A stretch of DNA of 64,000 nt. Source: Bifidobacterium biavatii DSM 23969. GTDB lineage: Bacteria > Actinomycetota > Actinomycetes > Actinomycetales > Bifidobacteriaceae. Of this stretch, positions 35,493 to 44,990 are shown piece by piece. Under the pieces are notes generated by a model, which ran no database searches, was not told the origin of the DNA, and saw nothing but the letters and a program-made list of their open reading frames with translations. Position 1 is the stretch's first letter, and each line of letters begins with the position of its first letter. The stretch is taken from positions 1 to 64,000 of the forward strand of contig NZ_JGYN01000005.1 in NCBI RefSeq assembly GCF_000741165.1. The letters run 5' to 3'. The position numbers and the translations under genes were made by a program.

Positions 35493-36953
35493 TCACGCGA
35501 CCTTGGGCGTGACGCGATGCCCGGACGCCACGTACCGCCGGCCGTCGGAAGCGCGCACGAACGCGATTTCCGTAGGCGTGCGCTGGTCGGGGCGCTGCAC
35601 CGCATAGTATCCCTGTTCGGTCGCGTGCAGCGGCAGCGTGAGTTCGACGCCGTACGGCCCGTCGTCCGGGTCGGGCGCGAAGATGCCAAGCACGCCGGTC
35701 GGTCCGCCTTCGCGGTATTCCTGATGCTCCTCGTGCCGTTCGTATACGCCGACGATGGTCGCGATCTCGTCCGCGGTGAGCCGGCGGTCGGACAACGTGA
35801 CCGACGGCGGCGCAGCAATGCCGGCGCGGTTTGCAAGCTCGCGCGCGATGTGCGAGGCCATTTGCGTGCCAGCGTCCGCGTTAGTGAGCGTGGCGACGAC
35901 GATGCGCCGGTTCGGGAAGACGACGATGTTCGCGCGCTGGCCTTCGGTGGCGCCGCCGTGGCCGAACGCGGGCTCGTCGCCCCAGTTCGGCAGCTGCCAG
36001 CCGAGCGCCCAGCCAACGTTTTCAATGCCCTGCTCCCGCAAACTCACCTGCTCGCGAGCCATCAGCTCGGCTGAGCGCGCGGACAGCACACGTTTGCCGT
36101 TCGGCGCGACGCCGCCGTTCAGGAACAGCGTCGCGAAGCCGAGCAGGTCGCCGATCGACGCGGACACCTGGCCACATGGGCCGCTGCTGCGCGGCAATTG
36201 CCACGTGTCGGTCGGTTCGACGGGCGCAGGGAACACCTGTTGGTCGTTCGCTACGGCCCGATAGTGGCCGAGCGCGCTCGAATAGCGCAGCACGTCCTCC
36301 GGCAGCGTCCAAACATGGTCGAAACCGCACGGTTCGGCAATGTACTTGCGCAGCGCGGCGTCCCACGTCATGCCGTGCAACACCTCGACCACGCGGCCGA
36401 GCACCACGAACGCGCCGTTCGAATAGCTCAGCGGGCCGCCGAGCGGAGTACGCGCCGGGAACTTACCGATGTAATCGACATATTTGGCAACGCAGTCGTC
36501 GCCGCGGCCAAGCGTCGAGGGGAACGCGTCGCCTTCGATACCGTTGGTGTGGCACATGAGATGGCGGATCGTGCAGCCGTACGTGATTTCCGGCGAGTTG
36601 ATGATGCGGAAGTCCGGCAGCACGTCCTTGACGCGCGTGTCGAGGCTGAGTTGGCCTTCGTCGACGAGTTGCATGGCAAGCACGGTCGTCCAGATCTTGC
36701 TGATCGAGCCGATCTGAAACAGCGTGTCGCGCTGCACCGGATAGCCGGTCGTCTTGTTGACGATGCCGGACCAGACCGTGTCGGCCGCGAGCCTGCAGCC
36801 GGCTGGATCATTCGCCGCGACGATGCCGCCGGCCGGCGCGACGACGCCGACCTGCGCGCCTGGCACGCCGTAGTCGGCGATCGCCCGGTCGAGCAGCTCC
36901 TGCAGTTCGTCGTGGCCGATCAGCGATGTTTCCTTGTATTCCAGTCCGCTCAT
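35493..36953 (-). CDS. Class C beta-lactamase-family serine hydrolase
   Basis: 486 residues. Ser-X-X-Lys is in QIGSISKIWTTVLAMQ, the Tyr motif region is LSYSNGAFVVLGRVVE, and FGHGGATEGQRAN stands where HTG/KTG is expected. A beta-rich C-terminal domain of about 100 residues follows. No signal peptide is visible. Similar proteins include D-aminopeptidases and esterases. ATG 36953 follows CGGAAC. It sits between oppF and the class A-like gene on the same strand, so processing of imported peptides is a reasonable inference. Confidence 0.84.
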   Translation of the reverse strand: MSGLEYKETSLIGHDELQELLDRAIADYGVPGAQVGVVAPAGGIVAANDPAGCRLAADTVWSGIVNKTTGYPVQRDTLFQIGSISKIWTTVLAMQLVDEGQLSLDTRVKDVLPDFRIINSPEITYGCTIRHLMCHTNGIEGDAFPSTLGRGDDCVAKYVDYIGKFPARTPLGGPLSYSNGAFVVLGRVVEVLHGMTWDAALRKYIAEPCGFDHVWTLPEDVLRYSSALGHYRAVANDQQVFPAPVEPTDTWQLPRSSGPCGQVSASIGDLLGFATLFLNGGVAPNGKRVLSARSAELMAREQVSLREQGIENVGWALGWQLPNWGDEPAFGHGGATEGQRANIVVFPNRRIVVATLTNADAGTQMASHIARELANRAGIAAPPSVTLSDRRLTADEIATIVGVYERHEEHQEYREGGPTGVLGIFAPDPDDGPYGVELTLPLHATEQGYYAVQRPDQRTPTEIAFVRASDGRRYVASGHRVTPKVA

Positions 36954-37073
36954 GTGTTCCGTTCCGCTGGTTTTTCGTGCTGTTTCCGTGCGATGCCTCG
37001 TTTTGCATCCTGCCCGCAAGGGCCATCCTGTGCCCGGCGTGTCCTGCCGTCCTTGATGCGACGGGTATGACTA

Positions 37074-37115
37074 CCCCTCAGTCACTGCGTGACAGCTCCC
37101 CTGACAAGGGGAGCC
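37074..37115. repeat. Short palindromic repeat (CCCCTCAGTCA family)
   Basis: CCCCTCAGTCAC-tg-CGTGAC followed by GCTCCCC-tgacaa-GGGGAGCC. It lies between oppF and the following serine hydrolase gene and nearly matches 31875-31917. Confidence 0.85.
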
Positions 37116-37152
37116 AAGAACAAGGAAGCAGCCGTGTAAACCCGATGCAGCA

Positions 37153-38013
37153 CTAGTTTTCGCCGTGGTACGCGGGCAGATGGCCGAGTCCGTCTGGCAC
37201 GGGGATCGCGTCGAGCAGGTTCTTCGTGTACTCCTCGCGCGGATGGTTCCAGATTTCCTCGGTCGGCCCAGTTTCGACGACCTGTCCCTTGTTCATGACG
37301 ACGATGCGCGTGGCGATGAGCCGCACGATCGACAGGTCGTGGCTGATGAACAGCAAGGAAGCGTCGGAACGGGCGGCCGCCTTCTTCATCAGAATGGCCG
37401 TCTTGGCCTGCAGGGAGGCGTCGAGCGAGGCGATCGGCTCGTCGCCGATGAGCAGGGTCGGCGTGGTGGCCATGGCGCGCGCGATGGCGATGCGCTGACG
37501 CTGGCCGCCGGAGAACTGGTGCGGCAGCTTGTCCGCGTCGGAGGCGTCGAGTTCCACGGAGGCGAGCAGCTCCTCCACGCTCGGCACCGGCACGGGGCTG
37601 ATGGCGCGCGCCTCTTCGATCTGCGAGCGCACGGTGCGCCGTGGGTTGAGCGAGGCGTACGGGTTTTGGAACACCATTTGGATGCGGCGCAGTTCCATCG
37701 GACGGCTGCGGAACTTGAGCGGCGTGATCGGAGTGTCGTCGTAGACGGCGGTGCCGGCCACGGGTTCGACAAGGCCGCAGATCACCTTGGCGAGCGTGGA
37801 TTTGCCGCAGCCGGATTCGCCAACGAGTCCCACGACTTCGCCGGGCGCCACGTCGAGGTCGACGCCGCGCACGGCGTGCACGGTGCGCCCGCCCATCGTG
37901 TAGTCAACGACGATGTCACGCAGGTGCAGTCCGGAGCGAATGTCGGCCGCGGTGCGGAAGTCGAGCGGCTTGACGTTCTTGTCCTTGTCTCGGTCTATCA
38001 CGGATCCTCCCAT
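37153..38013 (-). CDS. Oligopeptide ABC transporter ATP-binding protein (OppF-type)
   Basis: 286 residues. Walker A VGLVGESGCGKSTLAK, signature FSGGQRQRIAIARAM, Walker B TLLIGDEPIASLD and H-loop LLFISHDLSIV are intact. The C-terminal extension (EIWNHPREEYTKNLLDAIPV) is the Opp/Dpp type and ends with a shorter cysteine-poor tail. TGATG overlap with the preceding oppD stop; GGAGG lies seven bases before ATG 38013. It powers peptide import with the OppD-type protein. Confidence 0.93.
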   Translation of the reverse strand: MGGSVIDRDKDKNVKPLDFRTAADIRSGLHLRDIVVDYTMGGRTVHAVRGVDLDVAPGEVVGLVGESGCGKSTLAKVICGLVEPVAGTAVYDDTPITPLKFRSRPMELRRIQMVFQNPYASLNPRRTVRSQIEEARAISPVPVPSVEELLASVELDASDADKLPHQFSGGQRQRIAIARAMATTPTLLIGDEPIASLDASLQAKTAILMKKAAARSDASLLFISHDLSIVRLIATRIVVMNKGQVVETGPTEEIWNHPREEYTKNLLDAIPVPDGLGHLPAYHGEN

Positions 38014-38891
38014 CACAGGTCCTCCTCGGCCGAAGCCATGGTCTTGCCCTCCGCCTCGAGCCGCTGCTCGATGCGCGTGGGCAGCGAGTTGATCAGGTCG
38101 ATCGTGTACGGGTGCTTCGGATGGTTGATGATGTCGTAGCGCGGGCCGACTTCGACGATTTTGCCGCTGCGCATGACGGCGATCGTGTCGGCGAGCGCGC
38201 TCATGACGCCCAGATCGTGGGTGACGAGCACGATGGTGAGTCCCAGCTGCTCGTTGAGGTCCTTGAGCAGGTGCAGGATGCCGGCCTGCACGGTCACGTC
38301 GAGCGCAGTGGTCGGCTCGTCGGCGATGAGCACGCGCGAGTCGCAGCTCAGTGCGGTGGCGATGGCGATGCGCTGCAGCTGGCCGCCGGAGAACTGGTGC
38401 GGGAAGCGGTCGAGCGCGTTTTCCGGGTCGGGGACCTGCACGAGCTTGAGCAGTTCGATGGCACGCTTGCGGGCCTGCTTGCGGTTGAGGTGCAGGTGGT
38501 AGCGCATGCCGTCGGTGAGCTGGCGTTCGATCGAGAGCATGGGGTGCATGCTGGAGGTCGGGTCCTGGAAGACCATGGAGATGCGCCGGCCGCGGTACGT
38601 GTTGCGTTCGTGTTCCTTCATGCCGAGCAGTTCGGTTTTGCCGTCGTAGAGGATCGATCCGGTGATTTTGGCGCCTTCGGGCGGCAGGCCGAGCACGGTC
38701 ATGCTGGTGAGCGACTTGCCAGAGCCGGATTCGCCGGCCAGACCGTTGATCTTGCCGGGGGCGATGTCGAGGTCGACGTGGTCGAGCAGCCGCCGGCCGT
38801 ACAGGTCCATGGTGAGCCCGCGCACGGTGATGCCGACGGGCTTGCCCTGGTTCTTGAACAGTTCGCTTTCCTGAGCGCTCATGTCCGACAT
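38013..38891 (-). CDS. Oligopeptide ABC transporter ATP-binding protein (OppD-type)
   Basis: 292 residues. Walker A GLAGESGSGKSLTSM, signature FSGGQLQRIAIATAL, Walker B VLIADEPTTALD and H-loop IVLVTHDLGVMSAL are present. The C-terminal block DIINHPKHPYTIDLINSLPT is the peptide-importer extension. GGAGG precedes ATG 38891 and the gene begins one base before the end of oppC. It pairs with the OppF-type ATPase. Confidence 0.94.
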   Translation of the reverse strand: MSDMSAQESELFKNQGKPVGITVRGLTMDLYGRRLLDHVDLDIAPGKINGLAGESGSGKSLTSMTVLGLPPEGAKITGSILYDGKTELLGMKEHERNTYRGRRISMVFQDPTSSMHPMLSIERQLTDGMRYHLHLNRKQARKRAIELLKLVQVPDPENALDRFPHQFSGGQLQRIAIATALSCDSRVLIADEPTTALDVTVQAGILHLLKDLNEQLGLTIVLVTHDLGVMSALADTIAVMRSGKIVEVGPRYDIINHPKHPYTIDLINSLPTRIEQRLEAEGKTMASAEEDL

Positions 38892-38892
38892 G

Positions 38893-39837
38893 TCAGCGTC
38901 CCTCCTGATTGCCTGAAATGTAGCTGCGGTCGAACCAGTCGCGCACCGCGTCGCCGACGAAGTTCTCCGCGATGACCACGGTGAAGATGGCGAGGCCGGG
39001 GAAGAACGCGAGCCACCATGAGGTCATGCGGGTCACGCCTTCGGAGACCATCTGGCCCCATTCGGGCATCGGCGGGGTGGCGCCGAGGCCGAGGAACGAC
39101 AGGCCGGACAGGGTGAGCAGGCAGTCGCCGAGGTCGACGAACATGAGCACGAAGATGTGCGGCAGGATGTTCGGCAGGATGTCCTTGAACAGCGAGGCGA
39201 ACGAGCTGCGGCCGAGCAGGCGGCCGACGATCACGAATTCGCTGTTGCGCAGGCCGAGCACGAGCGAGCGCACGAGTCGCGCGTAGGTCGGCCAGCTGAC
39301 GAGCACGACGGCGATGATCGCGTTCTGGATGCTCGGGCCGAGGGCGGCGGAGATGACCATGGCGAGAATCGTGGACGGGAAGGCGAACACGAGGTCGGTG
39401 ACGCGCATGAACGCCTCGTCGATCCAGCCGCCGAAGTAGCCGGCCATGGCGCCGATCAGACTGCCAATCACGGACGAGAAGATCACGAGCACGATCGACG
39501 ACGGGATGGACACGCGCGACGCGGCGATCACGCGGGAGAAGATGTCGCGGCCGAGCGTGTCGGTGCCGAACCAGTAGTCGCCGCTGGGCGCGGACAGTCG
39601 CGTGCCGAGCTGGTCGAGCGGGTCGTGCGGTTCGAGCAGCGGCGCGAAGATGATGACGAGCACCCACAGCGCGAGCACGATAAGGCCGATGATGGCCAGC
39701 GGGGTGCGCAGCGCGGCTGGCACGCTGAAGCGGCGCTTGGTCATTTTGCGCACGACCTTGTCGGGAACGTCGCCTTTGGGCGAGGTTGCGACGGGCTGCT
39801 TGCCGCGCGCGGTTGCGGTGATGGTGTTCTCGCTCAT
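38893..39837 (-). CDS. Oligopeptide ABC transporter permease (OppC-type)
   Basis: 314 residues. A cytoplasmic N-terminus of about 50 residues precedes six hydrophobic segments. LEPHDPLDQLGTRLSAPSGD and YWFGTDTLGRDIFSRVI is the DppC/OppC N-terminal signature, and the ATPase-contact loop reads ARLVRSLVLGLRNSEFVIVG. ATGA overlap with the upstream oppB stop shows coupled translation. Confidence 0.94.
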   Translation of the reverse strand: MSENTITATARGKQPVATSPKGDVPDKVVRKMTKRRFSVPAALRTPLAIIGLIVLALWVLVIIFAPLLEPHDPLDQLGTRLSAPSGDYWFGTDTLGRDIFSRVIAASRVSIPSSIVLVIFSSVIGSLIGAMAGYFGGWIDEAFMRVTDLVFAFPSTILAMVISAALGPSIQNAIIAVVLVSWPTYARLVRSLVLGLRNSEFVIVGRLLGRSSFASLFKDILPNILPHIFVLMFVDLGDCLLTLSGLSFLGLGATPPMPEWGQMVSEGVTRMTSWWLAFFPGLAIFTVVIAENFVGDAVRDWFDRSYISGNQEGR

Positions 39838-40943
39838 TGGATCCTCACCCTCTGGTCGACGAAGCCGGTGATGATGTCGACGATGAAGTTCACGAAGATG
39901 TATACGACGCCGATGATGATGCCGACGCCCATGATGCCCTGCAGGTCGAGGGCCATGGTGGCCTTGAACGCGTACTGGCCGAGGCCGTTCCACGCGAAGA
40001 TCGACTCGGTGAGCACGGAACCGGTGATGAGGCCGGCGAACAGCAGGCCCATGCGGTTGAGGATCGGCACGGCGGCGCCGCGCAGGATGTATCCGAACAC
40101 GACCTTGTGCGAGGGCAGGCCCTTGGCCTTGGCGGCCAGCACGTAGTCCTGGTTCATGGATTCGAGCACGGCGGAGCGTACGAAGCGCATGAGGCTGCTC
40201 AGATTGGCGGTGGCGAGCACGAGCGCGGGCAGGCACAGGTGCCATACGGCGTTGCCGAACGTGGCCCAGTCGCCGGCGATGATCGAGTCGACCGTGTACA
40301 TGCCGGTGACGGTGGGCGGCGGCGAGATGCGCGAGTCGAGGCGGCCGGATCCGGGGAACAGGCCGAGCTCGTAGAAGAGGAAGTAGTAGCACATCGCGCC
40401 CAGCCAGAACGTCGGGATGGACACGCCGCCGAGCGAGAGCACGCGGATGAGCTGGTCGGCGAAGTGGCGGTGGTGCAGGGCCGCGTACAGGCCGAGCAGC
40501 ACGCCGAAGAGGATCGTGAAGATGAACACGAAGCCGCCGAGTTCGAGCGTGGCGGGGAACACGCGCTTGAGGTCGTCGGTCACGGGCTGCTTGGTAAGGA
40601 ACGATTCGCCGAGGTCGCCGTGCACGAGGCGGACAAGATACAGCCAGTACTGTTCGTACAGCGGCTTGTCGAGGCCGAGCTTGGCTTCCATGCGGGCCAC
40701 GGCCTCGGGATCGTTGGCTTCCTGCTCGCCGAGGATCGAGTTGACCGGGTTCGCCGGCACCAGATTGGTCAGGATGAACGTGATGAGCGTGACGCCGAAC
40801 ACCAGGAACAGGCTGATCAGGAATCGTTTGAAAATGTACCATGCCAGTGGATGATGCACTCTCATCCACGCTGCCGGGCCAGTGTTGCCCGTTTTGCGCG
40901 GCTTTGCCTTATGAGGCTTCGCCGCGACCGTATCTGCTGTCAT
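39834..40943 (-). CDS. Oligopeptide ABC transporter permease (OppB-type)
   Basis: 369 residues. After a Lys-rich cytoplasmic tail the first membrane segment (FKRFLISLFLVFGVTLITFI) and LGLDKPLYEQYWLYLVRLVH mark the OppB/DppB family. Further segments end at about 360. The ATPase-contact loop lies near YVLAAKAKGLPSHKVVFGY. GGGAGAGG precedes ATG 40943. First gene of the oppBCDF run; 415 repeat-containing bases separate it from the binding-protein gene upstream. Confidence 0.94.
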   Translation of the reverse strand: MTADTVAAKPHKAKPRKTGNTGPAAWMRVHHPLAWYIFKRFLISLFLVFGVTLITFILTNLVPANPVNSILGEQEANDPEAVARMEAKLGLDKPLYEQYWLYLVRLVHGDLGESFLTKQPVTDDLKRVFPATLELGGFVFIFTILFGVLLGLYAALHHRHFADQLIRVLSLGGVSIPTFWLGAMCYYFLFYELGLFPGSGRLDSRISPPPTVTGMYTVDSIIAGDWATFGNAVWHLCLPALVLATANLSSLMRFVRSAVLESMNQDYVLAAKAKGLPSHKVVFGYILRGAAVPILNRMGLLFAGLITGSVLTESIFAWNGLGQYAFKATMALDLQGIMGVGIIIGVVYIFVNFIVDIITGFVDQRVRIQ

Positions 40944-41150
40944 ATGCCTCTCCCAGTTACCTGTTATTCATTGGACGTCAATGTAGGAACGCCATATTTC
41001 AAGCCAACATGTCCGTCCACATACAGAGACGCATCATCCCGTCCTTCACATCCCGTGATGCGCCGTGCCGCGCTCACACCGTTGAAAATACCGTTCGCAC
41101 CCACGCCACGTCAGACAGACGCAACGAATCAGCCTTGCCGAAGACCGGGT

Positions 41151-41336
41151 GTGGGCATAAGCGGATCATTTTCCTCACCGAAAACCGGTGCGAAAATCAA
41201 AACCGCGTTGTACGTGGGTGGAATCGGATCATTTGCCCCGATGACTGTGGGCATATCCGGTTCATATACGGGAGCGTGGGCATAGACGGTATGTATAGCG
41301 CCGTTTTGCACCGTTATATGTACCGTCTATGCCCAC
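41151..41336. repeat. GTGGGCATA motif cluster between binding-protein and oppB genes
   Basis: Forward copies at 41151, 41214 (degenerate), 41247 and 41276, and an inverted copy at 41321-41336. The 41276/41321 pair forms a 16-bp perfect stem GTGGGCATAGACGGTA around a different loop from the matching hairpin at 8376-8436. No gene is seen in 40944-41358. Confidence 0.75.
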
Positions 41337-41358
41337 GCTCGGGGACAACGGGCGATGG

Positions 41359-42990
41359 TCAGTGCAGGGCCGTGACGTCGAAGGTGTTCAGGGTGTCGTA
41401 GTAGGCGCCCTTGAGACCGTTGCGTACCGCGATCACGCCGGCATCGTTAACGATCGGGATGATCGGGCTGTTTTCGTTCATGGCCTTTTGCAGGTCCTGC
41501 CACGTCTTGCCGCGGGCCTCGTCGCCGGATGCTTCCTGGGCGGCCTTGGCGTACGGGGCGACCTTCTCCGCACTGTCGGAGGCGACCGCGTCGCCGGTCT
41601 TCGAGGCGGCCACGCCGTCGGCGGTCAGCCAACCGAAACGCTGGGCCATGGTGCCGTCGGGCGCGAACACGAAGTAGTCGGACGGATCCGGGTAGTCAGC
41701 GCCCCACATGCTCAGACCGGACTGGGACTTGCCGGAACGTTCGGCGTCAAGACGGGCGGTACCGGCCTTACCGTCAAGCTTGACATTCACGCCGATGGCC
41801 TTCATATCGGATTGGAACAGCTGCGCGACCTGCGAGGCCGAATCACTGTCGGACGCGTAGGAGAACTTGATCTCGCTGCCGTCGTATCCGGACTTGGCCA
41901 GGTATTCCTTGGCCTTCGCCACGTCGTACTTGTTCTCGTCGGAGGAGGTCAGTGCGCCGAGGAACGCGCTGGGCACCACGCCGTAGGCCTGCTTGGAGCC
42001 GACGCCGTAGACCGCGGCGTACTTCTCATAGTTGAGCGCGTGGCGCACGGCCTTCCAGAAGTTGGGGTCGGACGCCTTCTTGCCGTATGTCGGGTTCGCG
42101 TTGAAATACAGGAAGCGGGTGTTGCCGGACGTGCCGGTGAGCATCTGCCCGTCGTTCTTGCCAAGCTTGGCCGCTTCGTCCACGTCCACGCTCAGCGCCA
42201 CATCGGCGGTGCCGGCCTTGATGTTGGTCAGCTCGGTGGTGGGCGCCACGTTGACGAATTTCACCGCGTCATACGCGGGCTTGCTTCCAGCGAACTTGTC
42301 ATTGCGCTTCAAAGTGATCTGCGAGTCCATGGCGACGGAATCCAGCTGGTAGGGGCCGGAGCCGGCGGAATGCTGGTTCAAATACTTCTCAGCACCATCC
42401 TTCTCGTCCGTCGTACCGCCGTTGGCTTCAACGACGCTCTTCTCGACGATGCCGAGGTTCACACTCGGCAGAATGTACGGGATGGCCGGGTTCGGGGTCT
42501 CGCTGGTCAGGGTCAGGCTCTTGTCGTCCTTCTTCGCCACCGTCACACCGTCAAGATAGAAGGACGGATTGCCCTTGATGCCCTGCACGCGCTGATACGA
42601 AAAGACAATGTCGTCGACCGTGACCTTCTTGCCATCAGCGAAGTAATGATCGCCGTTCAGCGTCAGAGTGACCACCTTGTTGTCGGAGGAAATCTCGTAC
42701 GTGCACACGTCGGGCTGCGGCTTAGTCAGATCGTTGTTCTTGAATTGCAGCGCGGTTTCGTACGTGGCCTTCAGGATGGACGCCGTCGTGGTTTCGAAGC
42801 TGCGAGCCGGATCGATCGTGATCACGTTCAGCTGGTTGTCCACCACGAGCGTGCCGCTGTTCGACGCGGCGTTCCCGGCGGCCGCCTTCGACCCTTCGGC
42901 CGCGCCGCACGCCCCCAATGCCAGAGTCAGCGACACCGCGGCACAGCATGCCACGATCATTTTTCCGATACGCAGTCCATGATTCATCAT
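41359..42990 (-). CDS. Peptide ABC transporter substrate-binding lipoprotein (copy 2)
   Basis: 543 residues, SBP family 5 (DppA/OppA). The lipoprotein signal ends LTLALGACG, with the Cys acylated after cleavage. TIDPARSFETTTASILKATY, the VDDIVFSYQRVQ region and MWGADYPDPSDYFVFAPDG are family motifs. Residues about 95-200 are identical to the paralogue at 43173 while the flanks differ. AAGGAG precedes ATG 42990 by six bases. It presumably delivers peptides to OppBCDF encoded downstream on the same strand. Confidence 0.92.
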   Translation of the reverse strand: MMNHGLRIGKMIVACCAAVSLTLALGACGAAEGSKAAAGNAASNSGTLVVDNQLNVITIDPARSFETTTASILKATYETALQFKNNDLTKPQPDVCTYEISSDNKVVTLTLNGDHYFADGKKVTVDDIVFSYQRVQGIKGNPSFYLDGVTVAKKDDKSLTLTSETPNPAIPYILPSVNLGIVEKSVVEANGGTTDEKDGAEKYLNQHSAGSGPYQLDSVAMDSQITLKRNDKFAGSKPAYDAVKFVNVAPTTELTNIKAGTADVALSVDVDEAAKLGKNDGQMLTGTSGNTRFLYFNANPTYGKKASDPNFWKAVRHALNYEKYAAVYGVGSKQAYGVVPSAFLGALTSSDENKYDVAKAKEYLAKSGYDGSEIKFSYASDSDSASQVAQLFQSDMKAIGVNVKLDGKAGTARLDAERSGKSQSGLSMWGADYPDPSDYFVFAPDGTMAQRFGWLTADGVAASKTGDAVASDSAEKVAPYAKAAQEASGDEARGKTWQDLQKAMNENSPIIPIVNDAGVIAVRNGLKGAYYDTLNTFDVTALH

Positions 42991-43113
42991 GCGCTTCTCC
43001 TTGCCTTCATGCTTCGGACGCCGCAATATCGCCGTCCGACACACGGTATTAAAGAGCCGCCATGTTACGCGTCATGACGCCCCCGTTACCTCGATGACAC
43101 ATACGCCGCAACG

Positions 43114-43146
43114 GAAAAAGGGAACGCCCGATCGGGCGTTCCCTTG
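43114..43146 (-). terminator. Terminator after the first peptide-binding lipoprotein gene
   Basis: Perfect palindrome GGGAACGCCC-gatc-style stem with GGGCGTTCCC followed on the minus strand by TTTTT. It suggests that the first lipoprotein gene is largely transcribed separately from the second and the opp genes. Confidence 0.85.
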
Positions 43147-43172
43147 CTAGAGAGCATCTGAATCAGATGACA

Positions 43173-44804
43173 TCACTTCAGCACGGTGTAGTCGATGCCG
43201 TTGAGCATGTCGTACTTGGCGCCGATGCCCGGGCGGGACACGACGTTCGCGCCCTGCACGACGAGCGGCACGTACGGGCTGCCCTGGTTCATGGCCTCCT
43301 GCAGATCCTGCCAGGTCTTGGAGCGCTCCTCCTCGCCGCTGGCGTTGCGGGCCGCTTCGACCAGCGAGCTGATCTTGTCGGCAGATTCGGAACCGTTCCA
43401 ACCGTTGGACGTCTTGGCGCCTTCGGTGGTGTACCAGCCGGCACGCTTGGCGATGTTCTCGTCGGGGGCGAACACGAAGTAGTCGGACGGATCCGGATAG
43501 TCGGCGCCCCACGTGCTCAGGCCGGACTGGAACTTGCCGGAGCGGAAGGTGTCGAGGCGGGTGGTAGTCGGCTGGCCGACGAGCTTGATGTTCACGCCGA
43601 GGTCCTTCATGTCGGACTGGAACAGCTGGGCGATCTGCGTGGCGGTGTCATCGTCGGAGGAGTACAGGAACTGCACCTCCTCGTTGTTGTAGCCGGACTT
43701 CTTGAGCAGGGCCTTGGCGGCGTCCAGATCGTACTTGTTGTCGTCGGAGCTCTTCAACGCGCCGAGGAACTGGTTAGGCACCACGCCGTACGCCTGCTCG
43801 GAGCCCTCGCCGTAAATGGAGACGTACTTGTCGTAGTGGACGGCCTTACGCACGGCGTTGACGAAGTCCACGTTGGAGACGGCCTTGCCGTACTGCTTGT
43901 CGGCGTTGAACCACAGGAACGTGGTGGAGCCGGACGGGCCCGCGGACACGTCGGCCTCGTCCTTGGTCAGCTTGGCGGCCTCGTCGGAGTTGATGTCCAT
44001 GGCGATGTCGGTGGTGCCGGCCTTGATGTTGGTCAGCTCGGTCGCACTGTCGACGTTGTTGATGATGATCTTGTCGTACTTCGGCTTGTCGCCGGCGAAC
44101 TTGTCGTTGCGCTTGAGCGTCACCTTGGAGTCCATAGCGACGGTGTCGAACTGGTAGGGGCCGGAACCGGCGGAATGCTGGTTGAGGTACTTCTCGGCGC
44201 CGTCCTTCTCGTCGGTGGTGCCGCCGTTGGCCTCGACCACGCTCTTCTCGACGATGCCGAGGTTCACGCTCGGCAGAATGTACGGAATGGCCGGGTTCGG
44301 GGTTTCGCTGGTCAACGTCAGGCTCTTGTCGTCCTTCTTGGCGACGGTCACACCGTCAAGGTAGAACGACGGATTGCCCTTGATCCCCTGCACGCGCTGG
44401 TACGAGTAGACGATGTCGTCGACGGTGACCTTCTTGCCGTCGGCGAAGTAATGATCGCCGTTCAGCGTCAGGGTCACGACCTTGTTGTCGGGGGAAATCT
44501 CGTACGTGCAGATTTCGGGCTGCGGCTTGGACATGTCGTTGTCCACGTACTTGAGCGCGGACTGATAGGTGGCGCGCAGGATCGACACGGTGGCCGTCTC
44601 GAAGCTGCGGGCCGGATCCATGGTGATCAAGTCGAAATCGCTGTCGACGACCAGCGAGCCGCTGTCCCCGGAAGCGGACTTGGCCGCGTTCTTCGATCCC
44701 TCGGCTCCGCCGCACGCCGCCAGCGACACCGCCATCGCACCGGCGGCAACGGCCGCTACAGCCGCTTTCGCCACGTTCGCAAACGACCAACGTTTCGTGT
44801 TCAT
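43173..44804 (-). CDS. Peptide ABC transporter substrate-binding lipoprotein (copy 1)
   Basis: 543 residues, paralogue of the protein at 41359 and of the same length. The signal peptide ends AVSLAACGG (lipobox LAAC). MDPARSFETATVSILRATYQ, ISPDNKVVTLTLNGDHYFAD and TWGADYPDPSDYFVFAPDE are SBP-5 motifs. AGGAGG lies just before ATG 44804. It is followed by a strong terminator, which would allow it to be made in excess of the transporter, as is common for binding lipoproteins. Confidence 0.93.
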   Translation of the reverse strand: MNTKRWSFANVAKAAVAAVAAGAMAVSLAACGGAEGSKNAAKSASGDSGSLVVDSDFDLITMDPARSFETATVSILRATYQSALKYVDNDMSKPQPEICTYEISPDNKVVTLTLNGDHYFADGKKVTVDDIVYSYQRVQGIKGNPSFYLDGVTVAKKDDKSLTLTSETPNPAIPYILPSVNLGIVEKSVVEANGGTTDEKDGAEKYLNQHSAGSGPYQFDTVAMDSKVTLKRNDKFAGDKPKYDKIIINNVDSATELTNIKAGTTDIAMDINSDEAAKLTKDEADVSAGPSGSTTFLWFNADKQYGKAVSNVDFVNAVRKAVHYDKYVSIYGEGSEQAYGVVPNQFLGALKSSDDNKYDLDAAKALLKKSGYNNEEVQFLYSSDDDTATQIAQLFQSDMKDLGVNIKLVGQPTTTRLDTFRSGKFQSGLSTWGADYPDPSDYFVFAPDENIAKRAGWYTTEGAKTSNGWNGSESADKISSLVEAARNASGEEERSKTWQDLQEAMNQGSPYVPLVVQGANVVSRPGIGAKYDMLNGIDYTVLK

Positions 44805-44990
44805 GGTCTTCCTCCTTGCTCTTCCCCTCGCCCGGGATTCTCGGACATCACGGGAGCGACGGTTCTCGTCCCGTTCATACCGAGGAATTGAAGACCTCTT
44901 GTGTTAACGGCATATGCCGTATCCGGTTCCGCTACGTTACGCTGCGAAATACGTCGGCAACAATCCCGTTCGCGACCGGCGCCCGCAACC

